The notes under the pieces: generated by a model | The model's database searches: none | Seen by the model: only the letters and a program-made list of their open reading frames with translations | Told to the model about the DNA's origin: nothing | In this document: positions 1 through 8,671 of the stretch, piece after piece | Layout of the letters: each line of letters begins with the position of its first letter | Position numbering within the stretch: the first letter of the stretch is position 1 | Program-made: the position numbers and the translations under genes | NCBI GenBank assembly: GCA_025370845.1 | Contig: JAMXFF010000001.1 | Location: forward strand, 1 to 64,000 | Reading direction: 5' to 3' | Length of the DNA stretch: 64,000 nucleotides | From: Laspinema palackyanum D2a | Lineage (GTDB): Bacteria > Cyanobacteriota > Cyanobacteriia > Cyanobacteriales > Laspinemataceae

Positions 1-139
1 AAGTCACTCAACAAGATATTCGCAATTGGTTTGCTCATTGTTGCTACTGTACCTCATGAGTCCGGGAACCGCTATAGTTTTTGACAATAAATATTAATTT
101 TATGCTGAAGTTAATATTTAATTTTTGGTTTGTGCAAGG

Positions 140-173
140 CCAAGTATCAATTTTGATTTTTATTGATACTTGG
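140..173. repeat. 11-bp perfect inverted repeat 3' of the small secreted protein gene
   Basis: The arms CCAAGTATCAA (140-150) and TTGATACTTGG (163-173) are exactly complementary around a 12-nt AT-rich loop. The hairpin lies just beyond the 3' end of the minus-strand gene ending at 201. It has no T-run after the stem on that strand, so it may be a transcript-end stabiliser rather than a classical terminator. The remainder of 1-200 shows nothing I can identify. Confidence 0.5.
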
Positions 174-200
174 TCTGCCCATAATTATTGAGCTATCAAA

Positions 201-428
201 TTAAGTGTCCCAACATCTTTTATGTCCATCAACATAGCGACAAATTCGCTTTTCAAGAATTAAATGTTTTTGAACCTGATCGAACTGAGAGTTTGCCATA
301 TATGTCTGACTGACAGCCATATTATGTATTGGGTTAAAAGATGAACTAGCCCATGCAGGCACAACATTGCTGAAAAGCAGCACGACCATTAATATTGAGG
401 CTGAAAAAAATGTGATTGCTTTTTGCAT
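201..428 (-). CDS. Small secreted protein of unknown function
   Basis: A 75-residue protein that starts with a clear Sec signal peptide: MQK, a hydrophobic stretch at about residues 5-24, then AWA-S as a likely signal peptidase I site near residue 27. The mature part is about 48 residues, polar, and ends in a short basic segment with two cysteines (residues about 63 and 72, in RICRYVDGHKRCWDT) that could form a disulfide in the periplasm. I do not recognise a family. The ATG is at 428. The gene is divergent from the NB-ARC gene at 633, and the 200-bp gap between them is AT-rich. Function unknown; that it is a real gene is supported mainly by the signal peptide. Confidence 0.55.
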   Translation of the reverse strand: MQKAITFFSASILMVVLLFSNVVPAWASSSFNPIHNMAVSQTYMANSQFDQVQKHLILEKRICRYVDGHKRCWDT

Positions 429-632
429 AGTTTTTCTCTGGAATGTACTTCATGAAAAAACTGTTTTCATTATCTAAGATATTTTTAGCTGTGACAACCC
501 TCAAAAAGTACGGTAAAGTCAGGATGCTTGTAAAGTTTTTTATCAATTCCTAGAGGAGATCCTTGCCAAAGTACGAAAAAGTACGATAAATTAAGAAATA
601 ATTAAGCTAAGATTTCAACCTTAACAAAATCT

Positions 633-2024
633 ATGACTACTGAGGAACTGCTACAATGGGCGGATGACATTGTATTTACCCATACAGAAAAACACCTCGA
701 TTCTGTGCAAACTGCCATCCTAGAAGGCGCTTGGCAAGGGTTGAAATATGAAGAAATTGCTAAGAAATGTCATCGCAGTAAGTCTCATATTAAAAATATC
801 GCTGCGGAATTATGGCAGACTCTATCAGAACTGTTAGGAGAAAATATCCAAAAGGCAAATGCTCGATCCGTTTTAGAACGAAAAGCGATATCTAATATTT
901 ATAATTATGGGAGTTCTTCACAGATTATTACTAGCAACATTAACAGTCATATAAGTATCTGTCCTGAAAATCGGCAATATCCAGAAGATGCTAGAAACCG
1001 ATCGCCCTCTAACTCCAACTCTCCTTCCAGCCAAAATCAACCCACCATCATCGATTTAACCGAGGCCCCTGAGTTAACCGACTATTACCCTCGCCCGACT
1101 GAAGAATCCACCCTCAAACAATGGATTTTAGAAGACGGTATGCGCTTGGTTACCCTCTACGGTTTAAGTGGAATTGGCAAAAGTGCCCTGACTGTGAAAC
1201 TCATTCAAGACATTCAAACCGAATTTGATTACATTATTTGGCGAAGTCTGGGGAATCCTCCCCCCTTCTCTACCCTACAAACCGAACTCTACCAATTCTT
1301 TTCCCAATCACAACCCAACCCTTGCGCTACACTGATCGAGTATTTGCGTTCATTTCGGTGTTTAATCATCCTGGATGATGTCCAGAATCTATTTAAAAGC
1401 GGTGAAATAGCCGGTCAATATCTAGCCGAATATGAAGAGTATGGGAAATTTTTTAAACAACTTGCCACCTGATCTCACCGTAGTTGTGTGATTCTCCTGA
1501 GTTGGGAGAATTCCAGAGAACTTGCTACCTTAGAAGCAGAAAAACGACCCCTGCGGAGTTTACATCTCCCCGGATTAGAACCCCTCGCAGCCGAACAAAT
1601 CCTGAAAGATAAAGGCTTAAACGATGAAACACAATGGGCAGAATTAATTCGCCTCTATCAAGGTCATCCTTGCTGGTTAAATATCATCGCTTCAACGATT
1701 CTGGAACTTTTTAACGGAAACCTCTCATTATTTTTATCCAATCCAACGGAAATATTTTTAGGTGACTTAGAACCCTTATTATTAGCTCATTTAGAGCGTT
1801 TGTCCGATGCCGAGAAAACGGTTAGTGGCTGGTTAGCGCTTCAAGGGGAAGCGGTTGAGATTTCTCCGCACCCCGTCGAGAGTGGATTATCTAAATCTGA
1901 ATTTTGGCAAGCAATCCAATCTTTAGCCCGACGGGGTTTAGTGGAAAAACTGTCCGTTGAATCGGGATATCGGTTCCGCCTCAATCCGGTCTTTCAATAT
2001 TATATTCAGTCTAAATTAACATAA
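633..2024 (+). pseudogene. NB-ARC/STAND-type ATPase with vMAP-like N-terminal HTH, split by in-frame TGA
   Basis: The reading frame from ATG 633 continues to 2024 (463 codons) except for one TGA at 1470-1472; the following codons (S-H-R-S-C-V-I-L-L-S) are what this family normally shows at that point, so the two halves belong together. The N-terminal ~85 residues match the small helix-turn-helix domain seen at the front of cyanobacterial STAND proteins (vWA-MoxR-associated N-terminal type). A P-loop GLSGIGKS lies near residue 182 and a Walker B LIILDD near residue 249. The C-terminal half carries the winged-helix region (LARRGLVEKL) that closes the NB-ARC module. The protein then ends, without the WD40, TPR or effector repeats that usually follow. 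GTG at 1488 is the first possible restart after the stop. I call it a probable pseudogene; two co-translated pieces or a sequencing error are alternatives. Confidence 0.7.
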
Positions 2025-2071
2025 ATAATTCAGTTTTCTTAAGTCATTGAATTCAAGGTGATTAAAACATA

Positions 2072-2106
2072 AAAAAAGCGCCCCCAAATTGGAGGCGCTT
2101 TTTTTA
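2072..2106. terminator. Bidirectional rho-independent terminator between NB-ARC gene and psbA
   Basis: The arms AAGCGCCCCC and GGAGGCGCTT pair with one mismatch around CAAATT, with an A-run on the left and a T-run on the right. It therefore reads as a terminator in both directions. It sits between the convergent NB-ARC frame (ends 2024) and psbA (ends 2120). Confidence 0.85.
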
Positions 2107-2119
2107 GTCAAATCTCAGA

Positions 2120-3202
2120 TTAACCATTGATAGAAGGAGCAGTTAAAGCAACCGGAGTCGCTTCACCCGCAGCCAAATCAAGGGGGAAGTTGTGAGCATT
2201 ACGCTCGTGCATCACTTCCATACCCAGGTTAGCCCGGTTGATGACATCAGCCCAGGTATTCACAACACGACCCGTGGAGTCGATGATGGACTGGTTGAAG
2301 TTGAATCCGTTCAAGTTAAAGGCCATCGTGGACACACCCAAAGCGGTGAACCAGATACCCACAACCGGCCAAGCAGCTAAGAAGAAGTGCAAGGAACGGC
2401 TGTTGTTAAAAGAAGCATATTGGAAGATTAAACGACCAAAGTAACCGTGAGCGGCGACAATGTTGTAGGTTTCTTCTTCTTGACCGAATTTGTAACCGTA
2501 GTTTTGAGATTCGGTTTCAGAGGTCTCACGAACCAAAGAGCTGGTAACGAGAGAACCGTGCATCGCACTGAACAAGGAACCACCGAACACACCGGCAACA
2601 CCCAACATATGGAAGGGGTGCATCAGGATGTTGTGCTCAGCTTGGAACACCAACATGAAGTTGAAGGTTCCAGAGATACCCAAAGGCATACCATCAGAGA
2701 AAGAACCTTGTCCGATGGGGTAGATCAAGAACACGGCGCTTGCTGCTGCAACAGGTGCTGAGTAAGCAACGCAGATCCAAGGACGCATACCTAAGCGGTA
2801 GGAGAGTTCCCACTCACGACCCATGTAGCAGAAGATGCCGATGAGGAAGTGGAAAATCACGAGCTGGTAAGGGCCACCATTGTAGAGCCACTCATCCAAG
2901 CTGGCTGCTTCCCAAATCGGGTAGAAGTGCAGACCGATCGCGTTAGAGGAAGGAACAACTGCACCAGAGATGATGTTGTTTCCATACAGTAAAGAACCGG
3001 CAACAGGTTCGCGGATACCATCGATGTCAACGGGGGGTGCCGCGATGAAAGCGATGATGTAGCAGACGGTAGCGCTTAAGAGGGTGGGGATCATCAACAC
3101 ACCGAACCAGCCGATATAGAGGCGGTTTTCGGTAGAAGCGACCCATTCGCAGAAGCGGTCCCACAGATTAGCGCTTTCGCGCTGCTGTAAAGTTGTGGTC
3201 AT
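2120..3202 (-). CDS. psbA: Photosystem II reaction centre protein D1, high-light (Glu130) form
   Basis: The full-length 360-residue D1 protein is the thylakoid subunit that, with D2, binds the PSII electron-transfer cofactors and most Mn4CaO5 ligands. The key residues are all present: Tyr161 (YZ), Asp170, His190, His198, His215, Ser264, His272, His332, Glu333, His337, Asp342 and Ala344. Ala344 is followed by a 16-residue extension normally removed by CtpA. Residue 130 is Glu, which in cyanobacteria marks the high-light/stress D1 form (D1:2), whereas Gln130 marks D1:1. The start matches the usual MTTTLQQR N-terminus. It is a single gene flanked by a terminator and its own promoter (3249-3277). 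Other psbA copies probably exist elsewhere in the genome, as is common; none is in this window. Confidence 0.98.
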   Translation of the reverse strand: MTTTLQQRESANLWDRFCEWVASTENRLYIGWFGVLMIPTLLSATVCYIIAFIAAPPVDIDGIREPVAGSLLYGNNIISGAVVPSSNAIGLHFYPIWEAASLDEWLYNGGPYQLVIFHFLIGIFCYMGREWELSYRLGMRPWICVAYSAPVAAASAVFLIYPIGQGSFSDGMPLGISGTFNFMLVFQAEHNILMHPFHMLGVAGVFGGSLFSAMHGSLVTSSLVRETSETESQNYGYKFGQEEETYNIVAAHGYFGRLIFQYASFNNSRSLHFFLAAWPVVGIWFTALGVSTMAFNLNGFNFNQSIIDSTGRVVNTWADVINRANLGMEVMHERNAHNFPLDLAAGEATPVALTAPSING

Positions 3203-3248
3203 AGTTTTATGATTGCTATTGGTTTGTCGAGGTAGTTATGATGTTTTT

Positions 3249-3277
3249 AGATTAACGGGTTTGTAACGATTTGTAAA
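3249..3277 (-). promoter_or_regulatory. psbA promoter
   Basis: On the minus strand, TTTACA (3277-3272) and TAATCT (3254-3249) are separated by exactly 17 bp, a good sigma-70 type promoter. This predicts a transcript start near 3241 and a 5' leader of about 40 nt before the psbA ATG at 3202, in line with the short leaders known for cyanobacterial psbA genes. No strong Shine-Dalgarno is visible. Confidence 0.7.
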
Positions 3278-3306
3278 GGGGTTAAAGCTACAGCAATCCT
3301 GATGAG

Positions 3307-3329
3307 CTTGATAAGCCCTGCTTATCAAG
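3307..3329. repeat. Perfect 10-bp inverted repeat between psbA and the toxin-antitoxin operon
   Basis: CTTGATAAGC (3307-3316) and GCTTATCAAG (3320-3329) are perfect complements around CCT. The palindrome lies 30 bp upstream of the psbA -35 and 32 bp upstream of the -35 of the divergent toxin-antitoxin promoter. It has no T-run, so it is more likely a protein-binding site or cruciform than a terminator. Confidence 0.55.
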
Positions 3330-3360
3330 TGGAGTTTCGGAGTCAACCGGACAATCTGTG

Positions 3361-3389
3361 TTGACATTGTGTGTACAAAATCCTAATAT
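3361..3389 (+). promoter_or_regulatory. Promoter of the toxin-antitoxin operon
   Basis: TTGACA (3361-3366) and TAATAT (3384-3389) are separated by exactly 17 bp, a near-consensus sigma-70 promoter about 60 bp upstream of the antitoxin ATG. The spacer contains TTGT-GTGT-ACAA, a short palindrome that could be where the ribbon-helix-helix antitoxin binds for autorepression (inference). Confidence 0.65.
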
Positions 3390-3449
3390 TATTAATGATG
3401 GGTCGGCATCAAGTCGCCTTATCTGAATATCGCTACTAGGTTTAAAATT

Positions 3450-3746
3450 ATGTCGAGGTCAGAAGGTGAAGACTCATCTCGCCAGACTCGCGATGTAACG
3501 ATCAACATCCGAGCCACGCAGAGTCAAAGGGATCTCATTGATCAAGCCGCTCACATCCAGGGAAAAAGCCGGTCCGAGTTCATGCTAGAGTCAGCCTATC
3601 AAAAAGCCCAAGATGCCTTGCTAGACAGGACTTTTTTGGGGTTGGATGAGCAAAAATATCAGGAATTTGTCGCCCTGCTGGATGCACCTCCTGGGCCAAA
3701 CGCCAAGTTAAACCATCTCTTAAGCACTAAATCTCCGTGGGATTAG
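3450..3746 (+). CDS. TacA-like (DUF1778) ribbon-helix-helix antitoxin
   Basis: This 98-residue protein follows the DUF1778 antitoxin plan. After a short polar leader comes a ribbon-helix-helix DNA-binding region (about residues 15-55, with VTINIRATQSQRDLI and GKSRSEFMLESA). A C-terminal tail (LDAPPGPNAKLNHLL) follows, the part that in characterised TacA proteins wraps and neutralises the acetyltransferase toxin. It should also repress its own operon. The stop codon overlaps the toxin start by 10 nt, the usual arrangement for coupled type II pairs. The annotated start has no close alternative. Family assignment is firm; activity is inferred. Confidence 0.88.
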   Translation: MSRSEGEDSSRQTRDVTINIRATQSQRDLIDQAAHIQGKSRSEFMLESAYQKAQDALLDRTFLGLDEQKYQEFVALLDAPPGPNAKLNHLLSTKSPWD

Positions 3747-4246
3747 ATCGCGACGCGCTTCGCCCTCCGGAAAAACTGAATTCGTCCCATCAAATTGAGA
3801 GTTTTGACTCAGGAAACAGCGTCCTCAATGACTGGCTCAAGCGCCGTGCCTTAAAAAATGAAGCTGCGGGGGCTTCCCGAACTTATGTTCTCTGCGCGGG
3901 GGACGTAGTGATTGCATATTACTGTCTTGCAAATGGGGCCGTGGCACAAATTACAGCAACGGGTCGATCGCGGAGGAATATGCCGGATCCGATTCCGGTG
4001 ATGGTGATTGGAAGACTGGCTGTCGATCGCCACTGGCAAGGCAAAGGTATCGGGGGTGCACTGCTACGAGATGCCATTCTTCGGACCCTGCAAGCGGCTG
4101 AAATTGCAGGAATTCGGGCAATTCTTGTTCATGCGATTTCGGAAGATGCCAAGCAGTTTTATGAAAAGTGTGGGTTTACTGCTTCTGAGATTGATCCGAT
4201 GACACTGAGGGTGACGGTTAAAGATGCGATCGCCGCCCTGGGTTAG
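3737..4246 (+). CDS. TacT-like GNAT acetyltransferase toxin
   Basis: A 169-residue GNAT-fold protein paired with the DUF1778 antitoxin. Characterised members acetylate the amino group of aminoacyl-tRNAs and stop translation. The acetyl-CoA loop QGKGIGGALL is at about residues 100-109, and the conserved tyrosine in QFYEKCGF, near residue 145, is the usual catalytic residue. The start is a GTG at 3737 that overlaps the antitoxin stop. An MTLRVTV-type C-terminus is typical of the family. The target here cannot be read from sequence. Confidence 0.88.
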   Translation: MGLDRDALRPPEKLNSSHQIESFDSGNSVLNDWLKRRALKNEAAGASRTYVLCAGDVVIAYYCLANGAVAQITATGRSRRNMPDPIPVMVIGRLAVDRHWQGKGIGGALLRDAILRTLQAAEIAGIRAILVHAISEDAKQFYEKCGFTASEIDPMTLRVTVKDAIAALG

Positions 4247-4258
4247 TCAGGCTCAAAC

Positions 4259-4360
4259 ATAACCAGGACTTACCCATGAACCCTAAATCTGTAAGGCGAT
4301 TCGCTTTCTCGCCTCTACATTTAGGGTCCGCTCAGAAAATATGCGTAACTCCTGATAACC
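4259..4360. repeat. MITE-like element with AGGACTTAC terminal inverted repeats
   Basis: The left end ACCAGGACTTACCCAT (from about 4262) is matched by an inverted right end, ATGCGTAACTCCTGAT (4341-4356). Inside are a second nested pair (CCCTAAAT / ATTTAGGG) and GGCGA..TCGCC. A homologous but incomplete element lies at 46999-47070, and a related core occurs at 23452-23472. No coding capacity. The rest of the gap 4361-4546 is AT-rich and shows nothing else I can identify. Confidence 0.65.
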
Positions 4361-4546
4361 TATATTTAAATGCTTAGTATGCAGCCAGAGTCAGACTTTA
4401 CGAATTGCTGATGGTGAGTTTTTAAGGCATTTCTGAGGCTTTTCAACTTCTCAACTTCACTAGAGACTTAGGATTTGTCCCGAGGATTTAGCCTATTTGC
4501 ACGCCAATTTGGGATAATAAATAAAAGCTAAGGGAAACATTTTTTT

Positions 4547-5395
4547 ATGAGCGAAACAGTAACCGATATCAACCGGCTAGCGCCATTCCCTGACCATACG
4601 CAACTACCAGAAGAAGACGGCACGTTTGTGAAAAATTTTCAGGAGCATCCCCAGAGCATCCTACTGACTGATTCCCTCGGACCCGTTTTAGAGCAACGGC
4701 ATCCGGATGGACAGTATTGTATTGGACAAGATAGCGGCATTTACTGGCGAGAAACGGACCCCCCGGAAAAGGGAGCGGAGGCCCCGGATTGGTTTTATGT
4801 GCCGAATGTCCCACCGAACCTGGATGGGGAAGTGCGTCGTTCTTATGTGTTTTGGCGAGAATTGATGGCCCCTTTGATTGCCTTAGAGTTTGCCAGTGGC
4901 AATGGTGAGGAAGAACGGGATAGAACTCCCCTGGGGGTGTCTGTGGAGGGAAAAACGGTTAGACCGGGTAAGTTTTGGGTGTATGAACGGATTATCCGTA
5001 TTCCCTACTATGGAATTTATGAAATCAAGTCGGGTCAGTTAGAGGTTTATCATTTGACGGATTTTTCTTATCAAATGATAGAACCAAATGAACGAGGTCA
5101 TTATCCGATTGTGCCGATGGGAGTGGAGTTGGGATTATGGCAGGGGACCTATCAAAATCAAAACCAATTGTGGTTACGTTGGTGGGATTTGGAAGGGAAT
5201 CTGTTGTTGATTGGTTCGGAACGCGCTGAGTTGGAAAAACAGCGAACGGAACAGGAAAAACAGCGTGCGGAACAGGAAAAACAGCGCGCAGAACAGGAAA
5301 AACAGCGCGCGGAAGCGGCAGAACGCAAAGCGGCACGATTAGCGGAACGTTTGCGATCGCTAGGAATTGACCCGGATGCGGAGGAGGATATCTAA
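4547..5395 (+). CDS. Uma2-family (DUF820) putative PD-(D/E)XK endonuclease with coiled-coil tail
   Basis: A 282-residue protein of the Uma2 family, highly multiplied in cyanobacteria and predicted to have a restriction-endonuclease-like fold. Visible family features are the APDWFYVPNVPP segment (about residue 83), LIALEFASGNG (about 110), and KFWVYERIIRIPYYGIYEI (about 145-163) followed by GQLEVYHLT. Residues about 225-268 are a charged coiled coil built of tandem copies of a 7-residue unit (RAEQEKQ), encoded by near-identical 21-bp DNA repeats. The tail probably mediates oligomerisation. The biological role of Uma2 proteins is not known. A terminator follows at 5434. Confidence 0.8.
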   Translation: MSETVTDINRLAPFPDHTQLPEEDGTFVKNFQEHPQSILLTDSLGPVLEQRHPDGQYCIGQDSGIYWRETDPPEKGAEAPDWFYVPNVPPNLDGEVRRSYVFWRELMAPLIALEFASGNGEEERDRTPLGVSVEGKTVRPGKFWVYERIIRIPYYGIYEIKSGQLEVYHLTDFSYQMIEPNERGHYPIVPMGVELGLWQGTYQNQNQLWLRWWDLEGNLLLIGSERAELEKQRTEQEKQRAEQEKQRAEQEKQRAEAAERKAARLAERLRSLGIDPDAEEDI

Positions 5396-5433
5396 GGCGA
5401 TCGCCCCTGCATCTGTACGAATCCACAAACCAC

Positions 5434-5463
5434 AAGCGATCCCGATTGGGGGCGCTTTTTTAT
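5434..5463 (+). terminator. Rho-independent terminator after the Uma2-like gene
   Basis: AAGCG-a-TCCC pairs with GGG-g-CGCTT around a short GATT loop and is followed by six T residues. Confidence 0.75.
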
Positions 5464-5653
5464 TTGTAGCTCAGATTAAACCGCAATTCTGTGATAAATA
5501 CCTCCTTTTAAAGGAATGCTACCTTTCCATAATTTGTTGTGGAGATAGACTATAAATTTTATGAATTTTTGCAAGATTAATTAACAACTAAATAATTAGG
5601 TTATGATATAATAACAGTTGAAAATAATTAGAATATTAGGACTCAGAATACTC

Positions 5654-6028
5654 ATGAAAATTAATCAAATATCCCTGGGTTTGAGCCTAGTCGGCTTAAT
5701 CGGGCTGATTGCCTGTACGGAACAGACAACGAGTAGAATTTGCGAATATACTCCGGCGGAGGGCCAACCGAACTTATTAGGGGAGCAAGCGAGTTTCAGG
5801 ATTCGAGAACAAGAGGGAAATACGATTTTCACGTATCAACCAGATCCGAGCGAAATGCTAGATCAGACGATTGAACTCTCAGGCAGACGAGAGTTAACCT
5901 ATAGAAATACGGACTTAGATACGGCCCGAGTCATCTTGATTCAAAACCCTGAACACTATAAGCGACTGATTGACAAAGAAACCACCCAAGATTTTGCAGC
6001 GGTGAATGAAAGTTTAACCTGTCGGTAA
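5654..6028 (+). CDS. Small lipoprotein of unknown function
   Basis: Starting at ATG 5654, preceded by AGGA at 5637-5640, the product is 124 residues. It has a basic-hydrophobic leader ending in the lipobox LIAC near residue 21, so it should be lipidated and membrane-anchored. An in-frame TTG at 5618 would add 12 residues but puts the leader in a poorer context. The mature domain carries one other cysteine near the N-terminus (RICEYTPAEG) and one at the C-terminus (LTCR), possibly a disulfide. I do not recognise the domain. Confidence 0.6.
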   Translation: MKINQISLGLSLVGLIGLIACTEQTTSRICEYTPAEGQPNLLGEQASFRIREQEGNTIFTYQPDPSEMLDQTIELSGRRELTYRNTDLDTARVILIQNPEHYKRLIDKETTQDFAAVNESLTCR

Positions 6029-6185
6029 GACGAAAAGCGATTAAAGAGTGGGAGTTAGCTACAGAGGGGAAGCCCCCGGGTAAAGATGTGGGCTAATTAA
6101 TGAGCGTGCCGATCGCCTCGGTTCGCTATAATAAAAAAATAAACAGATATGATTGCTTCGCTCAATCCCAGGAACCTTCACCTCT

Positions 6186-7550
6186 ATGGCTTTACCTATA
6201 GTTGCTATTATCGGACGCCCAAACGTGGGCAAATCAACCCTTGTCAATCGGATTGCTGGGGGTAAACAGGCGATCGTCCATGATGAACCGGGAGTCACCC
6301 GCGATCGCACCTATCGAAATGCCTTCTGGCAAGACCGAGACTTTCAGATCGTCGATACGGGTGGATTAGTCTTTGATGATGATACCGAATTTTTACCCTT
6401 AATTCGAGAACAAGTCATGGTAGCGCTGTCGGAATCCAGCGTGGCCCTGTTTGTCGTGGATGGACAACAAGGTATCACAGAAGCCGATCGCGAAATTGCC
6501 AATTGGTTGCGGCATCAAAAAGTCCCGGTTGTTCTTGCTGTGAATAAATGTGAATCCTTAATGGAAGGATTGACCCAAGCGGCAGAATTTTGGGAATTAG
6601 GCATGGGTGAACCTTATCCCATTTCTGCCATTCACGGCAGTGGAACAGGGGATTTATTAGATATGGTGATTCCCCACTTGCCTCCCACTTCCGAAATTGA
6701 AGAAACGCCGGAAATTAAAGTAGCGATCGTTGGCCGTCCTAATGTCGGTAAATCAAGCTTACTCAATGCTTTTCTCGGAGAAAAGCGGGCGATTGTTAGT
6801 CCAATTTCCGGAACGACTCGCGACAGTATCGATACCTTTGTGGAACGGAACGGAAAAACCTACCGCATTATCGATACCGCCGGGATTCGTAAAAAGAAAA
6901 ATGTGGAATATGGACCGGAATTTTTTGGCATCAACCGGGCATTTAAAGCGATTCGTCGGGCGGATGTGGTGCTGTTGGTCATTGATGCAGTCGATGGGGT
7001 AACGGAACAGGACCAAAAACTGGCCGGACGCATTGAAGAAGATGGACGCGCCTGCGTCATGGTGATTAATAAATGGGATGCGATCGAGAAAGATTCCTAT
7101 ACCATTTATGACTATGAACGGGATATCAAGAGTCGCCTCTATTTCCTAGAATGGGCCGAAGCAATTTTTGTGAGTGCTGCCACCGGAAAACGGGTAGAAA
7201 ACATCCTAGATTTAGTGGATAAATCGGCAGAAGAACATCGGCGTCGGGTTTCCACTTCGGTGATTAATGAAGTGCTAAAAGATGCGTTACATTGGCACAG
7301 TCCTCCGACCAGTCGTCAAGGAAAACAGGGAAAAATTTATTATGGGACTCAGGTTACGAGTCAACCTCCCACTATTGCTTTGTTTGTGAATGACCCGAAA
7401 CGATTTAACGATAATTATCGCCGTTATATCGAACGTCAATTCCGTGAGCAACTGGGATTTACGGGGAGTCCATTACGGTTGTTATGGCGTGGGAAAAAAG
7501 CTCGGGACTTTGAGGATAATAATACCACCAATCGAGCCGTTAAGGTTTAG
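6186..7550 (+). CDS. der: Ribosome-associated double-GTPase Der (EngA)
   Basis: Der is an essential GTPase of 50S ribosome assembly with two tandem G domains and a C-terminal KH-like domain. The first P-loop GRPNVGKS is at residues 10-17 and the second at 183-190. NKCE (about 120) and a later NKWD are the guanine-specificity motifs. The KH-like end ([19 protein letters not shown]...) is intact. With ATG 6186 the length is 454 residues, as expected; the frame is open upstream but lacks family similarity there. Confidence 0.97.
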   Translation: MALPIVAIIGRPNVGKSTLVNRIAGGKQAIVHDEPGVTRDRTYRNAFWQDRDFQIVDTGGLVFDDDTEFLPLIREQVMVALSESSVALFVVDGQQGITEADREIANWLRHQKVPVVLAVNKCESLMEGLTQAAEFWELGMGEPYPISAIHGSGTGDLLDMVIPHLPPTSEIEETPEIKVAIVGRPNVGKSSLLNAFLGEKRAIVSPISGTTRDSIDTFVERNGKTYRIIDTAGIRKKKNVEYGPEFFGINRAFKAIRRADVVLLVIDAVDGVTEQDQKLAGRIEEDGRACVMVINKWDAIEKDSYTIYDYERDIKSRLYFLEWAEAIFVSAATGKRVENILDLVDKSAEEHRRRVSTSVINEVLKDALHWHSPPTSRQGKQGKIYYGTQVTSQPPTIALFVNDPKRFNDNYRRYIERQFREQLGFTGSPLRLLWRGKKARDFEDNNTTNRAVKV

Positions 7551-7678
7551 GTTTTTCCAATAACTGGCTATTCGGCGTGGGGGTATTTTATGAAATTCCC
7601 CTACAAAAAAGATAGGGTGAACCGGAACCCCTGGGACAGCGGTTTTAGACGCTTTGAACATTTACTTTCTCGAATCCG

Positions 7679-8671
7679 ATGGATTTATTGCGATCGCTGC
7701 CTATCGGCTTGTATTTAGAACAACCCATTACCTGGTTACATGGCTTGGATGCGCGAGTCAAACTGCTGTGGTTGATGAGCTTTTTAATTGCGCCCGTCTT
7801 AGCAAATCCCATCTGGCGGATTGGGTTGGTTTTGCTGCTAATTTTGATTACGATTAGTGCCTTGATTCCTCTGCGAGTCTGGCGCAAACAAATGGGGTTG
7901 TTGTTAAGCCTATCTCTGTTAGTTTGTCTGATTACAGCGATCGCACCCGATGGACTCCCGGTGGAACACCAACCGCGCCTTCCTGCCCAAGAACTAACCT
8001 TTGATAGCCAACCCCTCACCCTCCCTCCGACACCAGTCAGGAATCCGTGGTACAATCCCTTTGGCTGGGGTGAAGAAACCCCCGAACCGGAGGAGACAAC
8101 AATTGACAGTGAACTCCCCCAACCCACGGATTACCGTTATGTCCTCTTTGAGCAAGGGCGGTTTACGGTTACCCGTCGTTCTCTGGATTTAGGAATCCGG
8201 ATTGGTACTTTATTTTTTACCCTAATTTATAGCACCAATCTCTACCTTCTGACTACAGCACCCGAAGAGATTGCTGCGGGAATAGAAGATTTAATGAGTC
8301 CTCTGAAACGATTTAATATTCCCACCACAGAAATTGCCCTAACTTTAACCCTCTCCCTGCGGTTTATCCCCCTCGTGTTAGAAGAAGTTCAAAACTTAAT
8401 TCGGTCCGTGCGAACTCGGGCCATTAATTGGAAAAAATTGGGCTTGCGGGGAACAACCAAAGTATGGTTTAGTGTAGTAGAAAGATTGCTAGAAAATCTG
8501 CTATTGCGGGCTCAACAAATTGCCGGAGGGATGCAGGTGCGAGGATTTACTACTCCCAACACCCATCGGGTGCAATGGCATCCGTTAAAACTCAGAAATG
8601 GAGACTGGGTGGCGATCGCCATCTTGGTGGGATTTTGGGGGATGCGTTTCTTATGGGGATGGCAAGTGTGA
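7679..8671 (+). CDS. Energy-coupling factor transporter transmembrane protein (EcfT/CbiQ family)
   Basis: A 330-residue membrane protein of the T component of ECF vitamin or metal transporters, which couples the ATPases to a substrate-binding S component. Hydrophobic segments lie near residues 28-65, 75-92, 175-200, 215-240 and 308-325. The EcfT coupling region is recognisable (SLRFIPLVLEEVQNLIRSVRTRA and AQQIAGGMQVRGF). A long Pro/Glu-rich insert at about 95-150 is soluble. No ATPase or S component lies nearby, as is common for the shared group II systems, so the substrate cannot be assigned. The 3' end overlaps the next gene, implying coupling. Confidence 0.82.
   Translation: MDLLRSLPIGLYLEQPITWLHGLDARVKLLWLMSFLIAPVLANPIWRIGLVLLLILITISALIPLRVWRKQMGLLLSLSLLVCLITAIAPDGLPVEHQPRLPAQELTFDSQPLTLPPTPVRNPWYNPFGWGEETPEPEETTIDSELPQPTDYRYVLFEQGRFTVTRRSLDLGIRIGTLFFTLIYSTNLYLLTTAPEEIAAGIEDLMSPLKRFNIPTTEIALTLTLSLRFIPLVLEEVQNLIRSVRTRAINWKKLGLRGTTKVWFSVVERLLENLLLRAQQIAGGMQVRGFTTPNTHRVQWHPLKLRNGDWVAIAILVGFWGMRFLWGWQV

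Noticed and set aside
2192..2761. Plus-strand frames of 60-104 codons antisense to psbA
   Set aside because: These are shadows of the highly conserved psbA coding sequence.
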